Positions 1 through 10,770 are shown, numbered from the stretch's first letter. The stretch: DNA of 64,000 nucleotides from Phytohabitans houttuyneae (GCF_011764425.1 NZ_BLPF01000002.1:1488997-1552996), one strand, 5' to 3'. The notes: generated by a model from the letters alone, not told the origin. Made by a program: numbers and translations.

Positions 1-1931
1 ACCACGGCCAATACCTGGCGATGGTCATAGCCGGCACGCGTGAGCAGGCCGCGCACGCCGCAGACCTCGTAGCGGTCGACTACGAGACCCGACCACCCGT
101 GCCCACCTTGGACGCCGCGCTGCCCGATGCGCACGCGCCGGTGTGGCGCTTCGAGCCAGAGTTTCCCACCGCGCTCGCGCTCAACGACCCGGACGGCAAG
201 CTCATGGCCAGCGACGTGAGGCTCGACCTGGAGTACCGCACGCCCTACAACAGCCACGCGCCGATGGAACCGCACGCGACGCTGGCCCACTGGGACGGCG
301 ACTTTCTCACGGTGTACACGACCAGCCAGCACGTACACGGCGACCGCCCGATCATCGCCGGCGCCCTCGGCGTGCCGCTCGAGCGGGTGCGAGTGATTTC
401 CTCACTGGTCGGCGGAGCGTTCGGCAACAAGACAACCGTCTGGGGACACACGCTTCTCGCGGCCGCGGCCAGCCGGCAGGTGGGGCGCCCAGTCCAGCTC
501 GTGGTCACCCGCAAGCAGGTCTTCACCTGCCACGGGCACCAGCCGCCGATCATCCAGCGGCTGAGAGTCGGCGCCAACCGGGACGGCACGCTGCAGGCGA
601 TCATCCACCATACGATCAACGGCACCCCGGTCCTGTTCGACCGGCCGGAGGCGGCGATCTCCCCGACCGGCACCGTGTACGCCGTCCGGAGCATCGGCGT
701 ACGCGTCGAGGTCGCGAGCATGCACATGCCCACCCCGGCCACCATGCGCACGCCGGGCGACGGGCCGGGCATGTTCGCCGTGGGCAGCGCGCTGGACGAG
801 CTCTCCTATCAGCTCGACATGGACCCGGTCGAACTGCGCCGCCGCAACCATCTCACCGCCCACCCGTTGGAACGCAAGCCATGGAGTGGCAAACAGCTGC
901 TGGAATGCTACGACGAGGGCGCCCACCGATTCGGCTGGGACCGGCGCGCGCCTGGCCCCCGGATGATGCGCGACGGCCGCGACTGGGTCGGCTTCGGCAT
1001 GTCCTCGGCACAGCGCTTGGAGCACCACGGGCCGGCCCGCGCCGCCGTGGAGATCCGCGACGACGGCACGGCCGAGGTGCGTACATCCACCCAGGAGATC
1101 GGCACCGGTAACCTCACCACGCTCACCCAGGTCGCCGCCGACGGCACCGGCATCGAACCGGGGCGGATCGGCTTCCGGTCGGGTGACACGACGCTGCCCG
1201 AGTCGTCGCCGACCTACGGATCGCGCACCACAGGCAGCACGGGTACCGCCGTGCACCTGGCCGCGGAGCGGGTCCGGCAGGTCGCGATCCGCCTCGCCGT
1301 CTCCGACCCGCACTCACCGCTGCACGGCCTGCCCGCGGAGCGGATCGCCGCCGCCCGCGGCCGCCTGTACGACGTGGACGGACCCCATCGCGGCGAAACC
1401 TACCGCGACCTGTTGCGCCGCAACGGCCGCCGCGCCATCGTCGAGCAAGGCTTCCACGACCCGGCCAGCCGCGACCCACGCTACTCGTACGCCACATTCG
1501 GCGCCCACTTCACCGAGGTCCGCATCGATGACACGCTCCGCCGCGTGCGGGTCACCCGACACGTCGCCGTCTTCGCCATCGGCCGCGTCCTCAACCCGAA
1601 GACCGCGCGAAACCAGGCCCAGGGCGGCATCATCTACGCCATGGGCGGCGCCCTCATGGAAAACCTGGCCACCGACCCGCTGACCGGCCGCTTCATCGCA
1701 CCCGCGCTGACCGACTACCACGTGCCCGTCAACGCCGACATCGGCGACATCGACGTTTCCTTCATCGAACAACCCGACTACAACGCCCACCCGCTGGGCG
1801 CCAAAGGACTCGGCGAGGTGGTCGCGGTCGGCGTACACGCCAGCATCGCCAACGCCGTCTACCACGCCATCGGCATCCGCGTCCGCGACCTCCCCATCAC
1901 CCCCGACAAACTGACCCCAAAGCCGTCCTGA
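1..1931 (+). CDS. Xanthine dehydrogenase/aldehyde oxidase family, molybdopterin-binding subunit (5'-partial)
   Basis: Large Mo-cofactor-binding subunit of a molybdenum hydroxylase of the CoxL/YagR/XdhB type, which hydroxylates N-heterocycles or aldehydes with small FAD and 2Fe-2S partner subunits. The frame is open to the window edge (residues HGQYLA precede the first ATG at 21), so the N-terminus lies outside; about 640 residues are visible of a usual 700-780. Family landmarks are the GGAFGNK-type loop near residue 134, the APMEPH segment near residue 80, and the C-terminal stretch AKGLGEV ahead of the final helix. The partner subunits are presumably upstream. The next gene is convergent. 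The substrate cannot be told from sequence. Confidence 0.9.
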   Translation, partial: HGQYLAMVIAGTREQAAHAADLVAVDYETRPPVPTLDAALPDAHAPVWRFEPEFPTALALNDPDGKLMASDVRLDLEYRTPYNSHAPMEPHATLAHWDGDFLTVYTTSQHVHGDRPIIAGALGVPLERVRVISSLVGGAFGNKTTVWGHTLLAAAASRQVGRPVQLVVTRKQVFTCHGHQPPIIQRLRVGANRDGTLQAIIHHTINGTPVLFDRPEAAISPTGTVYAVRSIGVRVEVASMHMPTPATMRTPGDGPGMFAVGSALDELSYQLDMDPVELRRRNHLTAHPLERKPWSGKQLLECYDEGAHRFGWDRRAPGPRMMRDGRDWVGFGMSSAQRLEHHGPARAAVEIRDDGTAEVRTSTQEIGTGNLTTLTQVAADGTGIEPGRIGFRSGDTTLPESSPTYGSRTTGSTGTAVHLAAERVRQVAIRLAVSDPHSPLHGLPAERIAAARGRLYDVDGPHRGETYRDLLRRNGRRAIVEQGFHDPASRDPRYSYATFGAHFTEVRIDDTLRRVRVTRHVAVFAIGRVLNPKTARNQAQGGIIYAMGGALMENLATDPLTGRFIAPALTDYHVPVNADIGDIDVSFIEQPDYNAHPLGAKGLGEVVAVGVHASIANAVYHAIGIRVRDLPITPDKLTPKPS

Positions 1932-2139
1932 CGCCAAAGTCGGCCAGCCTTATAACCGACCGAACATCTGAGCAGCGCGACCGGCACCTTTATCGCGTTC
2001 TGGATGACGGTGGTCGCGGTGGTGCAGGGGCGGCCGGCTACCAGCCAGTACGCGGGCGTCCGGTCGCCCATGGCATAGGCGCTCTGCGTTGGGCCGGCGC
2101 CGCCAGACCGCGCCGCCGGCGCCGTGCGGCGCGGGCGGG

Positions 2140-3344
2140 TTACGGCTGGACCGCTGAAGCGGCGAACGGAGTGGCCAACGCGGCGCCGCGCAGGTAGACG
2201 GCGGCGATGCGGTGGATGGCGGCCGGGTCGTGCAGCGGGTCGCCGTTGACGGCGAGGATGTCTGCGTCGTACCCGGGAAGGATCTTGCCCTTGCGGTCGC
2301 CGAGGCCGATCGCCTCGGCGGCGCGTCCGGTGATCGCGTGCAGGGCTTCGCCGGGGGTCATGCCGAGCTGGGCGAGGTGGGCCAGTGCCGTTGGCAGTAC
2401 GTCGTGGGGTTTGATCGGAGCGATCCCGGCGTCGGTGCCGACCACGATGCGGGCGCCCGCCGCGTGCATCGCGGCCGCGTTCGCCGTCAGCTTCGGGCGG
2501 CGGGAGGCCATCGCGGGCGGCATGGCGAAGCCCTCGATGGGCCGCAGGCCGAGGGTGAGGCTGAGCGTCACGCCCCGGCGGATGATCTCGTCGAGCAGGC
2601 CGTGGGGGATGTCGTCGACCGAGTCGGCGGTCATGAACGAGGCGTGTTCCAGAGTGTCCACACCGGACGCGACCGCGTCGATGATGGCGGCGGCACCGTG
2701 CGCGTGCGCGGCGACCGGTAGGCCGAGCCGGTGCGCCTCGTCGACGAGGGCGTGCAGCTCTTCGATGGAGTATTGCGGGGCTTCCGGCCGGCTGCCCGGG
2801 GTGAGGTTGCCGCCGCTGGCCATCACCTTGATCACGTCGACGCCGCGTTCGTGCCGGTCGCGTACGGCTGCTCTGACGCCGTGCACTCCGGACGCCGCCC
2901 CGCCGAGGAAGTGGCAGTGCCCGCCGGGCGTGGTGACGGGTACGCCGGCGGCGAGCACCTCGGGGAGCGTGCGGTCGGTGCGGGCGGCGGCGCGTACGCC
3001 GAGGGCGAGGTAGTCGACGTCGCCGAGGTCCCGCACGGTGGTGACTCCGGCGCGGGCGGCCCGCCGGGCGGCGGCACACATGGCGGCGAACGTCTGCGCG
3101 GCGTCCCGGTCGGCCAGCGCGGCCACCGGGTCCGGCGAGGCGTCGAAGGCGAGGTGCACGTGGGTGTCGATGAGTCCGGGTAGGAGCGTGGCGCCGGGCA
3201 GGTCGACGACGGCCGCGCTGTCGGGCACGGCGCCGGCCCCACGGACAGGATCTTCTGGTCGTCGATGACGACGACGGGGTTGTCGATGGGTGGGGCGCCG
3301 GTGCCGTCGAAGAGGCGGCCGGCCCGCAGCACGGTGATCGGCAT
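2140..3344 (-). CDS. Metal-dependent amidohydrolase (imidazolonepropionase-like), one apparent frameshift
   Basis: Amidohydrolase-superfamily TIM barrel of the imidazolonepropionase/prolidase-like group. The start (MPITVLRAGRLFDG) at 3344 lies in a different frame from the rest. The shift falls at a CCCC run at 3237-3240 (GGGG in the coding strand). Adding one G there restores SVGAGAVPDSAAVVDLPG and gives a 401-residue protein, the usual family length. The metal-site motif DTHVHLAF follows at once; later metal and active-site residues are the H of AHAHG, the H of LEHAS and the D of VGTDAGIAP. I treat the gene as intact with a sequencing indel. It is convergent with the molybdenum hydroxylase; the substrate is unknown. 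Confidence 0.85.
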
Positions 3345-3402
3345 GTGCGCCAGGATGCTTCCGCGGGTGCTGTGCGCGGATCCGTGGAAGTACGGATCCG
3401 GA

Positions 3403-6189
3403 TTACGTACCCGCCCGGTCGCGGCCGGCCATCCAGGTCGCGACCTGGGTGCGGTTGGCGAGCCCGAGCTTGGTCAGCACCCGCTGGACGTGCGTTTCGA
3501 CGGTGCGCTCGGACAGGTACAGCTTGGCGGCGATGGCCTTGTTGGTCATGCCCCGCGTCACGTACCCGGCGATCTCCCGCTCGCGCGGGGTGAGCGGGTC
3601 GGCCGGCGCCCCGGCACCGGGCAGCAGGGCCGCCGCCTGCCTGGCGAGGGGGCGCATGCCCAGGCTTTCGGCCGCGGCGGCGGCGGCGGTGTTCTGGACG
3701 GTCGCCTCGTCGTTGTCGCCGGGAGCGTTTCGGCGTAGCAGCGCTTGGGCGAGGCGGTAGCGTGCGGTCGCGGCGGCCGGTGGCATCCCGGCGCGTTGGT
3801 TGGCGTCGATGGCCGCACGCAGCTGGGTGATCGCGTCGTCGTGGTGGCCCAGCGCGGAGGCGGCGATGCCGAGCGGCGTACGCGCGGAGCCCTCGATCAT
3901 GATCACGCCGGCGCCGCCGCAGACGAACCGGTCAGCGTCCGGCAGCAAGAGGTCGTGGAGGGTCGCCAAGGCCGCGACGTCGGCGAACTCGGCGGCCAGC
4001 TCCACGAGGCCGGCCACGGCCGGGAGGCGGACGAACGGAGGTATCTGGTCCAGCGGCGGCAGCCCGCGGTAGAGGCTCTCCGCCTCGTCACGTTCGCCGG
4101 CTGCGAGCTTCCAGCGGGCGAGGGCACCGCGCAGCCAGCCTGTCGCGGCGTTGTCGAGGCCGGGGAAGGACGCCTCCGGTGGCGCGGCGGAGTAGTCGCC
4201 GGTGAGCGCGCAGAGCCCGAGCAGGACGCCGATCGAGGGGCGGGTCGATCCCTCGCTGCCGGACCGCCGCGCCAGGGACAGGCTGCGCTCGCTCAGTGCG
4301 ATCGCCGTGCCGAACTCGCCCCGCGCGGCGGCGACCGCGGCCCGGGAGCGGATGGCGTGCCAGGTCACCAGCGTGCTGCGGGTGCGCTCGGCGATGGCGG
4401 CCACCGCGTCCGCCTCGGCGGAGGCCGCGTGCAGGTCGCCGAGCTGCGCGTACGCATCGAACCGCCACAGCCGCCCCCACAGCAGCGCGTCGTCGTCGCC
4501 GTCCTGGCCGATCGTGAGCAGCCGGGTGCCGAGCGACAGCCGTTCCTCGGCGCCGGCCGGCGAACTGACCGCGAACTGCCGGGCCCGCAGCGCCTCGACC
4601 AGCGCCCGCCGGTCGCCGATCCGCTCGGCCATTTCGACCGCCGCGAGCGACCGCGGGCCAGCGTCGGCCGTCTGCCGCCACGCGTCCATCACCACCGCCT
4701 GCGCGAGCAGGCGGGCGCGTAGGCCGCTGTCACTGGGCGGGAGCGCTTCGAGCGCCTCGGTGGCCAGCGAACGCCCGACCGGGTCCCACAGGTAGTCCGA
4801 AACACCTTCCATTACGAGTACAGCCCGGGCCATCCCCTCCGCGTCACCCGAGTCGCGGGCGATGCCGGCGGCGGCGGTCAACGACGCGCGGGCGCTGTCC
4901 ATGTCATAGCCGCGCACCTGCGCCTTGGCCCGGTCGGTCAGCAGCGCGGTCCGCTCGGCGGCCGGCAGCTGCACGGCGTCGGCGGCGTCGAGCGCGCGGC
5001 CGTACCAGGTGGAGGCCTCCTCCCAGGCCAGGAGCCCGGCCGCGTGGTCGCCGGCCCGGCGCGCCCAGGCCACGGCTTCGGCCGCGTCACCCATCGGCAG
5101 CGACTCCACCAGGTGGTACGCGATCCGTATCGCGTGCGTCTCGGGATCCGGGCGGGCTCGGAGGGCGGCGGCCATCCGGGCGTGCAGGAGCATCCGCTCG
5201 GCGGTCGGCACCTCGGTCGCCGCCGATTCGCGGATCAGGTCGTGGGCGAAGCCGGTGCTCACCGCGGCGAGGATCCCGGCGGCGGCCGCCTCGTCCAGGA
5301 CGGCGAACACCTCGGCCAGGTCGAGCCCGGTCACGCCGGCGAGCGCGGCCGCGTCCGAGGCCGGCCCGAGCACGGCGGCGGCCCGCACAACCCGCTGGCA
5401 GGGTGGGCTCAGCCGGGCGAGGCGGGCGCGCACCGCGTCGCGGACCCCCTCGGGGAGCCGCAGCTCGTCCGCGCTCAGCGAGCCGGTCAGCAGGTGGCCG
5501 AGTTCGCCGACGAAGAACGGGTTGCCGTGCGTGCGCCGATGTACGGCCTGGGCCACCCCTGCCGGTACCGCGAAGCCGGTGACCGCATCGAGGTGCCGGC
5601 CGACCTCCTGCTCGGACAGTCCGCCGAGGACGATCCGCTCCACGACCGGCTCGGCCGCCAGCGCGGCGAGCGACTCGCCGAGCGCCACCCTGGCGGCCGT
5701 CTCCGTCGTCCGGTACGTCGCGACGAGCACGAGCCGCTCCGCCACCTCACGGGCCATGTGCACCAGCAGGCGGAGCGTGCCGGCGTCGGCCCAGTGCATG
5801 TCGTCGAGCAGCACGAACAGGCCACTGGGGGCGGCGGCGGCACGCAGCGCCTCGGTCACCGCCTCGTACCGGCGGAACCGCTCCCGCGCCGCCACATCAA
5901 CCCGCTCGTCCGCATCAGCGTCGCCACCCAGCGGATCAGGCAGAGCGAGCGCCCGCAGCACCTGGCTCAGCGGCCGATACGGCGGGCTGCCCTCGTCGTC
6001 AGTGGCCCGCCCGGACGCGACCATCATCCCGAGGCCACGCGCGACGGCCGCCGCCTCCGCTGCCAGCCGGGTCTTGCCGACCCCCGGCTCACCGCCGACC
6101 AGCACCACCGAGCCGGCGCCGTCCACAGCGGCGCGCAGGCGCGCGGCGAGGCGTCCGCACTCCCGCTCCCGACCGACGAACCCGGACAC
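3403..6189 (-). CDS. LAL-family LuxR transcriptional regulator with AAA ATPase domain
   Basis: Large ATP-binding LuxR regulator of 928 residues, the standard LAL size. The N-terminus carries Walker A (GGEPGVGKTRLA) around residues 32-43, and a Walker B-like LFVLLDDMHWAD follows near residue 125. The centre is an alpha-helical, TPR-like region. The last 65 residues are a LuxR helix-turn-helix: LTPREREIAGYVTRGMTNKA, then LSERTVETHVQRVLTKLG. The start is GTG at 6189. Such proteins usually activate neighbouring catabolic or secondary-metabolic genes after binding a ligand; the target here is not evident. The adjacent amidohydrolase is on the same strand only about 60 bp downstream, so the two may be co-transcribed. 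Confidence 0.95.
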   Translation of the reverse strand: MSGFVGRERECGRLAARLRAAVDGAGSVVLVGGEPGVGKTRLAAEAAAVARGLGMMVASGRATDDEGSPPYRPLSQVLRALALPDPLGGDADADERVDVAARERFRRYEAVTEALRAAAAPSGLFVLLDDMHWADAGTLRLLVHMAREVAERLVLVATYRTTETAARVALGESLAALAAEPVVERIVLGGLSEQEVGRHLDAVTGFAVPAGVAQAVHRRTHGNPFFVGELGHLLTGSLSADELRLPEGVRDAVRARLARLSPPCQRVVRAAAVLGPASDAAALAGVTGLDLAEVFAVLDEAAAAGILAAVSTGFAHDLIRESAATEVPTAERMLLHARMAAALRARPDPETHAIRIAYHLVESLPMGDAAEAVAWARRAGDHAAGLLAWEEASTWYGRALDAADAVQLPAAERTALLTDRAKAQVRGYDMDSARASLTAAAGIARDSGDAEGMARAVLVMEGVSDYLWDPVGRSLATEALEALPPSDSGLRARLLAQAVVMDAWRQTADAGPRSLAAVEMAERIGDRRALVEALRARQFAVSSPAGAEERLSLGTRLLTIGQDGDDDALLWGRLWRFDAYAQLGDLHAASAEADAVAAIAERTRSTLVTWHAIRSRAAVAAARGEFGTAIALSERSLSLARRSGSEGSTRPSIGVLLGLCALTGDYSAAPPEASFPGLDNAATGWLRGALARWKLAAGERDEAESLYRGLPPLDQIPPFVRLPAVAGLVELAAEFADVAALATLHDLLLPDADRFVCGGAGVIMIEGSARTPLGIAASALGHHDDAITQLRAAIDANQRAGMPPAAATARYRLAQALLRRNAPGDNDEATVQNTAAAAAAESLGMRPLARQAAALLPGAGAPADPLTPREREIAGYVTRGMTNKAIAAKLYLSERTVETHVQRVLTKLGLANRTQVATWMAGRDRAGT

Positions 6190-6498
6190 AGCGCCATCGT
6201 AGGACCACCGCAGCAGGCCCTGAACGCTCCCGCTACCGACTGTGGGGCGCCCGGAAGATTCCGGACAGTGGATTGCTCAGAAGATGAGTACCCCGACCGA
6301 GTAATTCTGCGGATGGCCGGACGGGCTTGACTCCTTAGCGTCATCGCCACGCGCATGCAACCTTCGCAGGACTCGCCGAATCAGCCCGCTCGCAACGGCG
6401 TGGCCTCGCCGTCCCCTGCCCGGGTTGCGGGGACCGGTACACCCACCCACACGGCGTCCGGTCCAGCGTCAGCCGCAATTCGTCGATGGAGGAGAGAA

Positions 6499-7019
6499 AT
6501 GCGGAAGATCACCAAATGGGCGGCCATCCTGGCCGTACTCGCGGCCGCCGTGCTGCACGCCACGCCCGCCACCGCAGCGCCGGACCAGACCTACAAGTTT
6601 TTCAACGCCCACTGGAACCTGTGCATCGACGTCGCGTATGGCAGTACCGGTAGCGGAGCCCGCATCCAGAATTGGGACTGCTACGGCGGGACGCCACAGC
6701 AATGGCGCCAGGTCTTCATCAAGCGGATCGATCCGTTCGACTACTACGAGCTATGGAATGTCAACAGCAACAAGTGTCTCGACGTCCCGTGGGGCAACCC
6801 GGCGCCCGGCGTCGCCCTTCAGCAGATGGACTGTTGGGGCGGCGACATGCAGCTGTGGGCCGTGGAGCTGTCATACGCCGCCGACCAGGCATACCGCATC
6901 AGAAACCTGATGACCAACGGGTGTGTGTCAGCCGACGCCGTCTGGGCCGCGGGGCGACCATCTGGCAACAGCCGTGCCAGCTCAACGACCTCCAGAAATG
7001 GCGGACGTACGCACCATAG
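6499..7019 (+). CDS. Secreted ricin-type beta-trefoil lectin domain protein (one apparent frameshift)
   Basis: Small exported carbohydrate-binding protein. ATG at 6499 has GGAGGAG about 7 bp upstream. Residues 1-27 are a signal peptide (basic MRKITK, hydrophobic core, AxA cleavage before APDQTY). The rest is one beta-trefoil with repeated LCIDV / KCLDVPWG / GCVSAD and QxW motifs (QQWRQ, LQLWAVE-type). The frame breaks at GGGG at 6951-6954. Adding one G yields GATIWQQPCQLNDLQKW, the expected third trefoil repeat, and a stop at 7019, for 173 residues. Read without the repair, the ORF runs on to 7146 with an unrelated tail. No catalytic domain is attached. Confidence 0.78.
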
Positions 7020-7341
7020 CCGTCCCTGTCGTCGCCAAGCTTTTGCCACCGGTGTCCCAAACCCATCGGGATGCCGGTGGCGCGAGCCGGAAACCGCACA
7101 CCAATCCGAGAAACATCTTCCAGATCGAGGCATCTGCCCGCGCTGATCTAACCTGTGCGAGCTACGACACCACCACCGCGGTTCGGCTAGCCACCGCAGA
7201 ACCCCTTCGCGACGAGATCACGCCCGGGACACAAACCCGATGAGGATCTCGCGAGGCTGGCGGGCCTGGCAGGCGTAGCTCCGCGGGAACTTGACCGACA
7301 GTTCGGGACCGTGATGACACTGTTCAGGTAGCCGGCGGTGG

Positions 7342-7355
7342 TATGACTGGTATCT
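7342..7355 (+). promoter_or_regulatory. Putative leaderless -10 element (TATGACT) before the first Hsp70-like gene
   Basis: TATGACT at 7342-7348 is followed by exactly 7 bases and then the ATG at 7356, so transcription would begin at or next to the start codon. There is no Shine-Dalgarno sequence. The same heptamer at the same distance precedes the paralogue at 10888, which supports function. No convincing -35 box is seen. Confidence 0.5.
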
Positions 7356-9287
7356 ATGCGTACGGACGGTCTGCGGCTGGCGGTCGATTGTGGACGCGTG
7401 ACGACAGTTGGTGTGGTGGTCTGGCCGAACGGTGGCTGGCTGCCGCTGCATCCTGACGGTGTTCCGTGGTTGTCCAGCGCCGTTCATGTGTCCACGGACG
7501 GGACGATCGCGACCGGTGAACAGGCCTGGCAGGCGGCGGCCGTGGCACCGGACGGCTTCGAGCCGTCGCCGCTTCGGCTCGCGGGTCAGGAACATGTGCT
7601 GTTGGCCGGTCGTGAGGTACCTGTCGTGGATTTGGTCGCGGCGACGTTGGCGCGGTTGGCCGCTGACGCGGCTCGGGTCGCCGGGGTGCCGGTACAGCAG
7701 TCTCGGCTGGTGGTGCCGGCTTCTTGGGGGCCGGTTCGGTGCACGTGGTTGCGGCGGGCGGCCCGGCGAGCGGGCTGGGGAGGTGAGCTTGGTGGCGGCG
7801 CCGGTCGCGGTCGCCGAGCACCTGGCCGCGTCCGGTGGGCATGTCCCGGTGGGCTCCTACCTGGCGGTGTGTGACATTGGCGGCGGGGCCGAGGTGACGG
7901 TGCTGCGCCGCGGATCGGCCGGCTTTGAGGTGTTGTCCACATTGACCGACCAAGATGCCGGCGGGTTACGAATTGATGAACGTGTAGCGGCGAGCCTGGA
8001 CGGCCGGCCCGGTGGGACGGAGGCAGGCTTGGCTGCGGACGGTGTGCGATGGCAGCTGCTGGCGGCGGCCCGAGCGGCGAAGGCCGCCGTGTCGACGCAG
8101 CCTGCGGTCACCGTGCAGCGGCCAGCACCGTATCCGCCGATCGTGGTGACCGCCGGGCATGTGGACGCGCTCGCCGCTCCGGTGTTGCAGCGGGCCGGAC
8201 AGCTGGTGCTCGAGTCTGTCGCGGCCGCCGAGCTGAGCATTGAGCAGGTGACCGTGGTGTTGGCCGGTGGCGGCGCGGCGATGCCGGCCGCGGCGCGGGC
8301 GGTCGGCGAGGCGGTGGGCCGCGAACCGTTGGTGGCCGACGAGCCCGGCGTGGTGGCGGTGCGCGGCGCCGCGGCGGCTTACGGCCCTGCGCTCGTCAGC
8401 CCGACCGGGCGATGCAGGATATCGGGCCGCCGGTGCCGCCGTTTCGACGGTTCCTCGCGCTGGCCGTGCCAGCTGCTGCCTCGTTGGCCTTGTTTGTTGA
8501 CTTCGTCGCGATCAAGGCACGTGCCGGTGGCCGGGACAACGAGGTCTACCGGTACCGCGACTACAGCCCTGGTGTGCGAGGTTTCGGGCCGGGCGACTTC
8601 CACTACAAAATCAACTGGGGTGAGTTGGCGATGGCCGGGTCCCTCGCCGTGGTGGCCTGCCTGTGTGCGGCAGCTCTGCTGGCATCGGTGCTGCCAGTCA
8701 ATGCGGGGGTACGCGCGCCGGCGGGCTCCGATGGCGTGCAGATGGGCGGCGGCCTACTGGCGTCGCTGGTGATTGGCGTGGCAGCGGCGGGCCTGTACGC
8801 GGTGGGTGCGGCCGAGTACATCGTGGCGCCGGCCGCACCCTTCCTGAAATGGGCGGTGACCCCGCTGCTGCCGCTGGCGACCGTGGTGGCGGTCGCGGCG
8901 ATCGCAGTAGCGCGATGGGGACGACGACCCGCGGTGGGCTGGCACGTGTGGCTACGGTTTCCGATGAGCTCGGTGATCGCGGCCACCGCCGGCATGCTGC
9001 TGGTCCACTACACGTTCTGGCACTGGACCGACACCCCGCTTGTCGAAGCAGCGGCACGGTTCGGTGGCCTGCTGATCGGTGTCGGTGCGGCCTTGGCGTT
9101 GGCGCAGCCGCTGCCCTACCGGGTCGTGGTGGCCGCCCCGCTCGGCGCCGCGACCGCGCTGCTGACTAGCCCTGACAGCACCGGCGTCCTCGGCGTGATC
9201 TATGTGCTTGCGGTCACCGTGTGGTGGGCACAACGGCTGTGGCAACTGGCCTACCGACCGCCTGTGGCATGGCAGCCGCCGCGCTAG
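7356..9287 (+). CDS. Hsp70-like ATPase domain fused to multi-span membrane domain, copy 1 (two apparent frameshifts)
   Basis: Residues 1 to about 350 form an actin/Hsp70-type nucleotide-binding domain: phosphate-1 loop LAVDCGRVTTVGVVVW, LSSAV, RLVVPASWGP, phosphate-2 AVCDIGGG, GGLRIDE, and adenosine motif VVLAGGGAAMPAAAR. There is no Hsp70 substrate-binding domain. The C-terminus has about seven or eight hydrophobic segments (from FLALAVPAAASLALF) with a conserved INWGEL loop. The frame breaks at GGGG 7777-7780 and GGG 8407-8409; restoring G residues gives a continuous protein of about 644 residues that aligns end to end with copy 2 at 10888. Likely an inner-membrane ATPase with a cytosolic head. 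The partner is unknown; gene order suggests the BTAD regulator at 12843. Confidence 0.75.
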
Positions 9288-9787
9288 CCGCGCACCAACC
9301 GGACGATCGGTGTTGCATCCAGGGCGAGGAACGGGGGGCGCGATCATGATGTCCGATTGCCGCCGCTATTCCGGCGGTCCGCGCGTTGCACTGGTAATGC
9401 ACTCGGTCGGTGCTTGGTCCATCCTTGCCGCTCTCGTCGCAAGGCGCCTCCATCGGCGTTGCCGTCTGTCGCGGTGATCGGGCGTGGTTTGCCGGTGACC
9501 CGGGACCCTGCCGAGCGGGAAGGCCGGGGGAGGAGCGCGTCTTCGCGCCCGGTTGCGACTGCTCACCGCTGCTCATTCGTGTTCTCTGGGTCCAGGGCGG
9601 GGCTGCCGGGGAGAACCGTGCGGTTGCTCGTGCCGGGCGACGGGACACGTTCGGCCTGCCCGCGATGTCGGAGCGGCGTTCGGCTCGGGTGCAAAACGAC
9701 GAAGCGCTTGGCCACGTGGCGGTTATCGCCGTGGTCGGGACGGTGCTCGGAGCCGCTTCGCCCAGGTGCAAAGCGCGTAGCTGCACC
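9288..9787. other. Intergenic, no gene recognised
   Basis: About 500 bases between the first Hsp70-like gene and the promoter at 9788. Short ORFs on both strands lack ribosome-binding sites and resemble no family I know. No strong hairpin was noticed. Confidence 0.5.
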
Positions 9788-9818
9788 TTGACAACGCTTC
9801 GTACGCATGTTCTAAACT
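9788..9818 (+). promoter_or_regulatory. Sigma70-type promoter, probably leaderless
   Basis: TTGACA at 9788-9793 (perfect -35 consensus) and TAAACT at 9813-9818 (-10) are separated by 19 bases. The ATG of the next gene begins at 9826, 8 bases past the -10, so the transcript would start at the initiation codon. No Shine-Dalgarno is present. Confidence 0.55.
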
Positions 9819-9825
9819 GTTGATC

Positions 9826-10095
9826 ATGGCTAGGCTTGCCAAGCTGGTGGAACAGGCGAACCTGATCAGCCACGAGCCCATTCCCGGTACGCCCGGCGTC
9901 CTGGTGCAGGTGCAGCTACATCACGACCGGGACCGTGGTTGGTGGGAGGTTACGGCCCGGGAGACCCGAGGAGATCGTCGAAAGACCCAGCAGCGGTACC
10001 AATCCGAGCAGGAAGCCCAGGAGGTTCTCGGCCGCGTCTACGCCCTTTATGAGGGCCAGGGACGCTGGGAGGTTCAGAACTATCGAGAGCGATGA
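9826..10095 (+). CDS. Small conserved-looking hypothetical protein (89 aa)
   Basis: I do not recognise the family. It is a hydrophilic, single-domain, probably cytosolic protein without signal peptide or membrane segment; the end (GQGRWEVQNYRER) is charged. The ATG at 9826 is chosen over an in-frame TTG at 9820 because a good -35/-10 pair places the transcript start at this ATG. It sits between the two Hsp70-like membrane proteins, ahead of a basic DNA-binding protein, and all are on the same strand. Confidence 0.6.
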   Translation: MARLAKLVEQANLISHEPIPGTPGVLVQVQLHHDRDRGWWEVTARETRGDRRKTQQRYQSEQEAQEVLGRVYALYEGQGRWEVQNYRER

Positions 10096-10233
10096 GGCAG
10101 GACGATCGCCGGTCTGTGCCGCGACCTTGTCTTTCCTGCGACCGAATCCGGCTCGGCGGCGTCCAATATGGCTAGCAAGCGACACAATGCTTGGACACCG
10201 CGCAGGTACGCGCTGACCGGACGGAGACCGCCT

Positions 10234-10770
10234 GTGAGCACTTTCGTCATCACCATTAGGCCCGACGACGGCGGCGCCGCCGCCGGCGCCGCGGCACACA
10301 CCACCGTGCGAGTGGACATCTCCACCGGACAGACGCGAATCACCGAGCTCACCGTGCGCGCGGCCAGCGGCGGTGGCCTCGCCCCGGCCGACCTGCCACC
10401 GGTCGACCTCGACCTGCTGGTGCGCGCACTCACCGCACCCGCACCGCCGGCCGCTCTGCCACCCGTCGCCGAGACCGTCGATGAACAGGTCGCGCCCGCA
10501 CCGCGCCGCCGTGCCCGCAAGACCGCGGCCAAGAAAGCGACGGCCAAAGCCACCACCCGGTCCGCCGCGAAGAAAGCCACCAAACGCGGCGCCGAAAACA
10601 CCGGCACCCGCGCGTACCGGCGGATGCCCGAAGCCGACGAGGTCATGGACGTGTACCGGCAGACCGGCTCGATCACCGCGGTCGCCGAGCACTTCGGCGT
10701 ACCCCGCCACACCGTCGCCGGGTGGGCCCGCCGCCTGCGCTCACTGGGACACACCATCGGCCGCCCGTAG
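10234..10770 (+). CDS. Basic Lys/Ala-rich DNA-binding protein with C-terminal helix-turn-helix
   Basis: Three-part protein of 178 residues. An N-terminal beta-rich segment (STFVITIRPDDGG) is followed by a histone-H1-like tract of KKA/AKKAT repeats around residues 90-125 and a C-terminal helix-turn-helix (EVMDVYRQTGSITAVAEHFG, then HTVAGWARRL). The GTG start at 10234 has GGAG about 8 bases upstream; an ATG 66 bases further up lacks a site. Basic tail plus homeodomain-like HTH suggests a nucleoid-associated or local regulatory protein. It lies directly upstream of the second Hsp70-like gene and may regulate this cluster; that role is inferred from position only. Confidence 0.7.
   Translation: MSTFVITIRPDDGGAAAGAAAHTTVRVDISTGQTRITELTVRAASGGGLAPADLPPVDLDLLVRALTAPAPPAALPPVAETVDEQVAPAPRRRARKTAAKKATAKATTRSAAKKATKRGAENTGTRAYRRMPEADEVMDVYRQTGSITAVAEHFGVPRHTVAGWARRLRSLGHTIGRP

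Noticed and set aside
8412-9287. A separate membrane-protein gene downstream of the first Hsp70-like gene
   Set aside because: The paralogue has both parts in one frame, and one added G at 8407-8409 joins them here; the start at 8412 lacks a ribosome-binding site.
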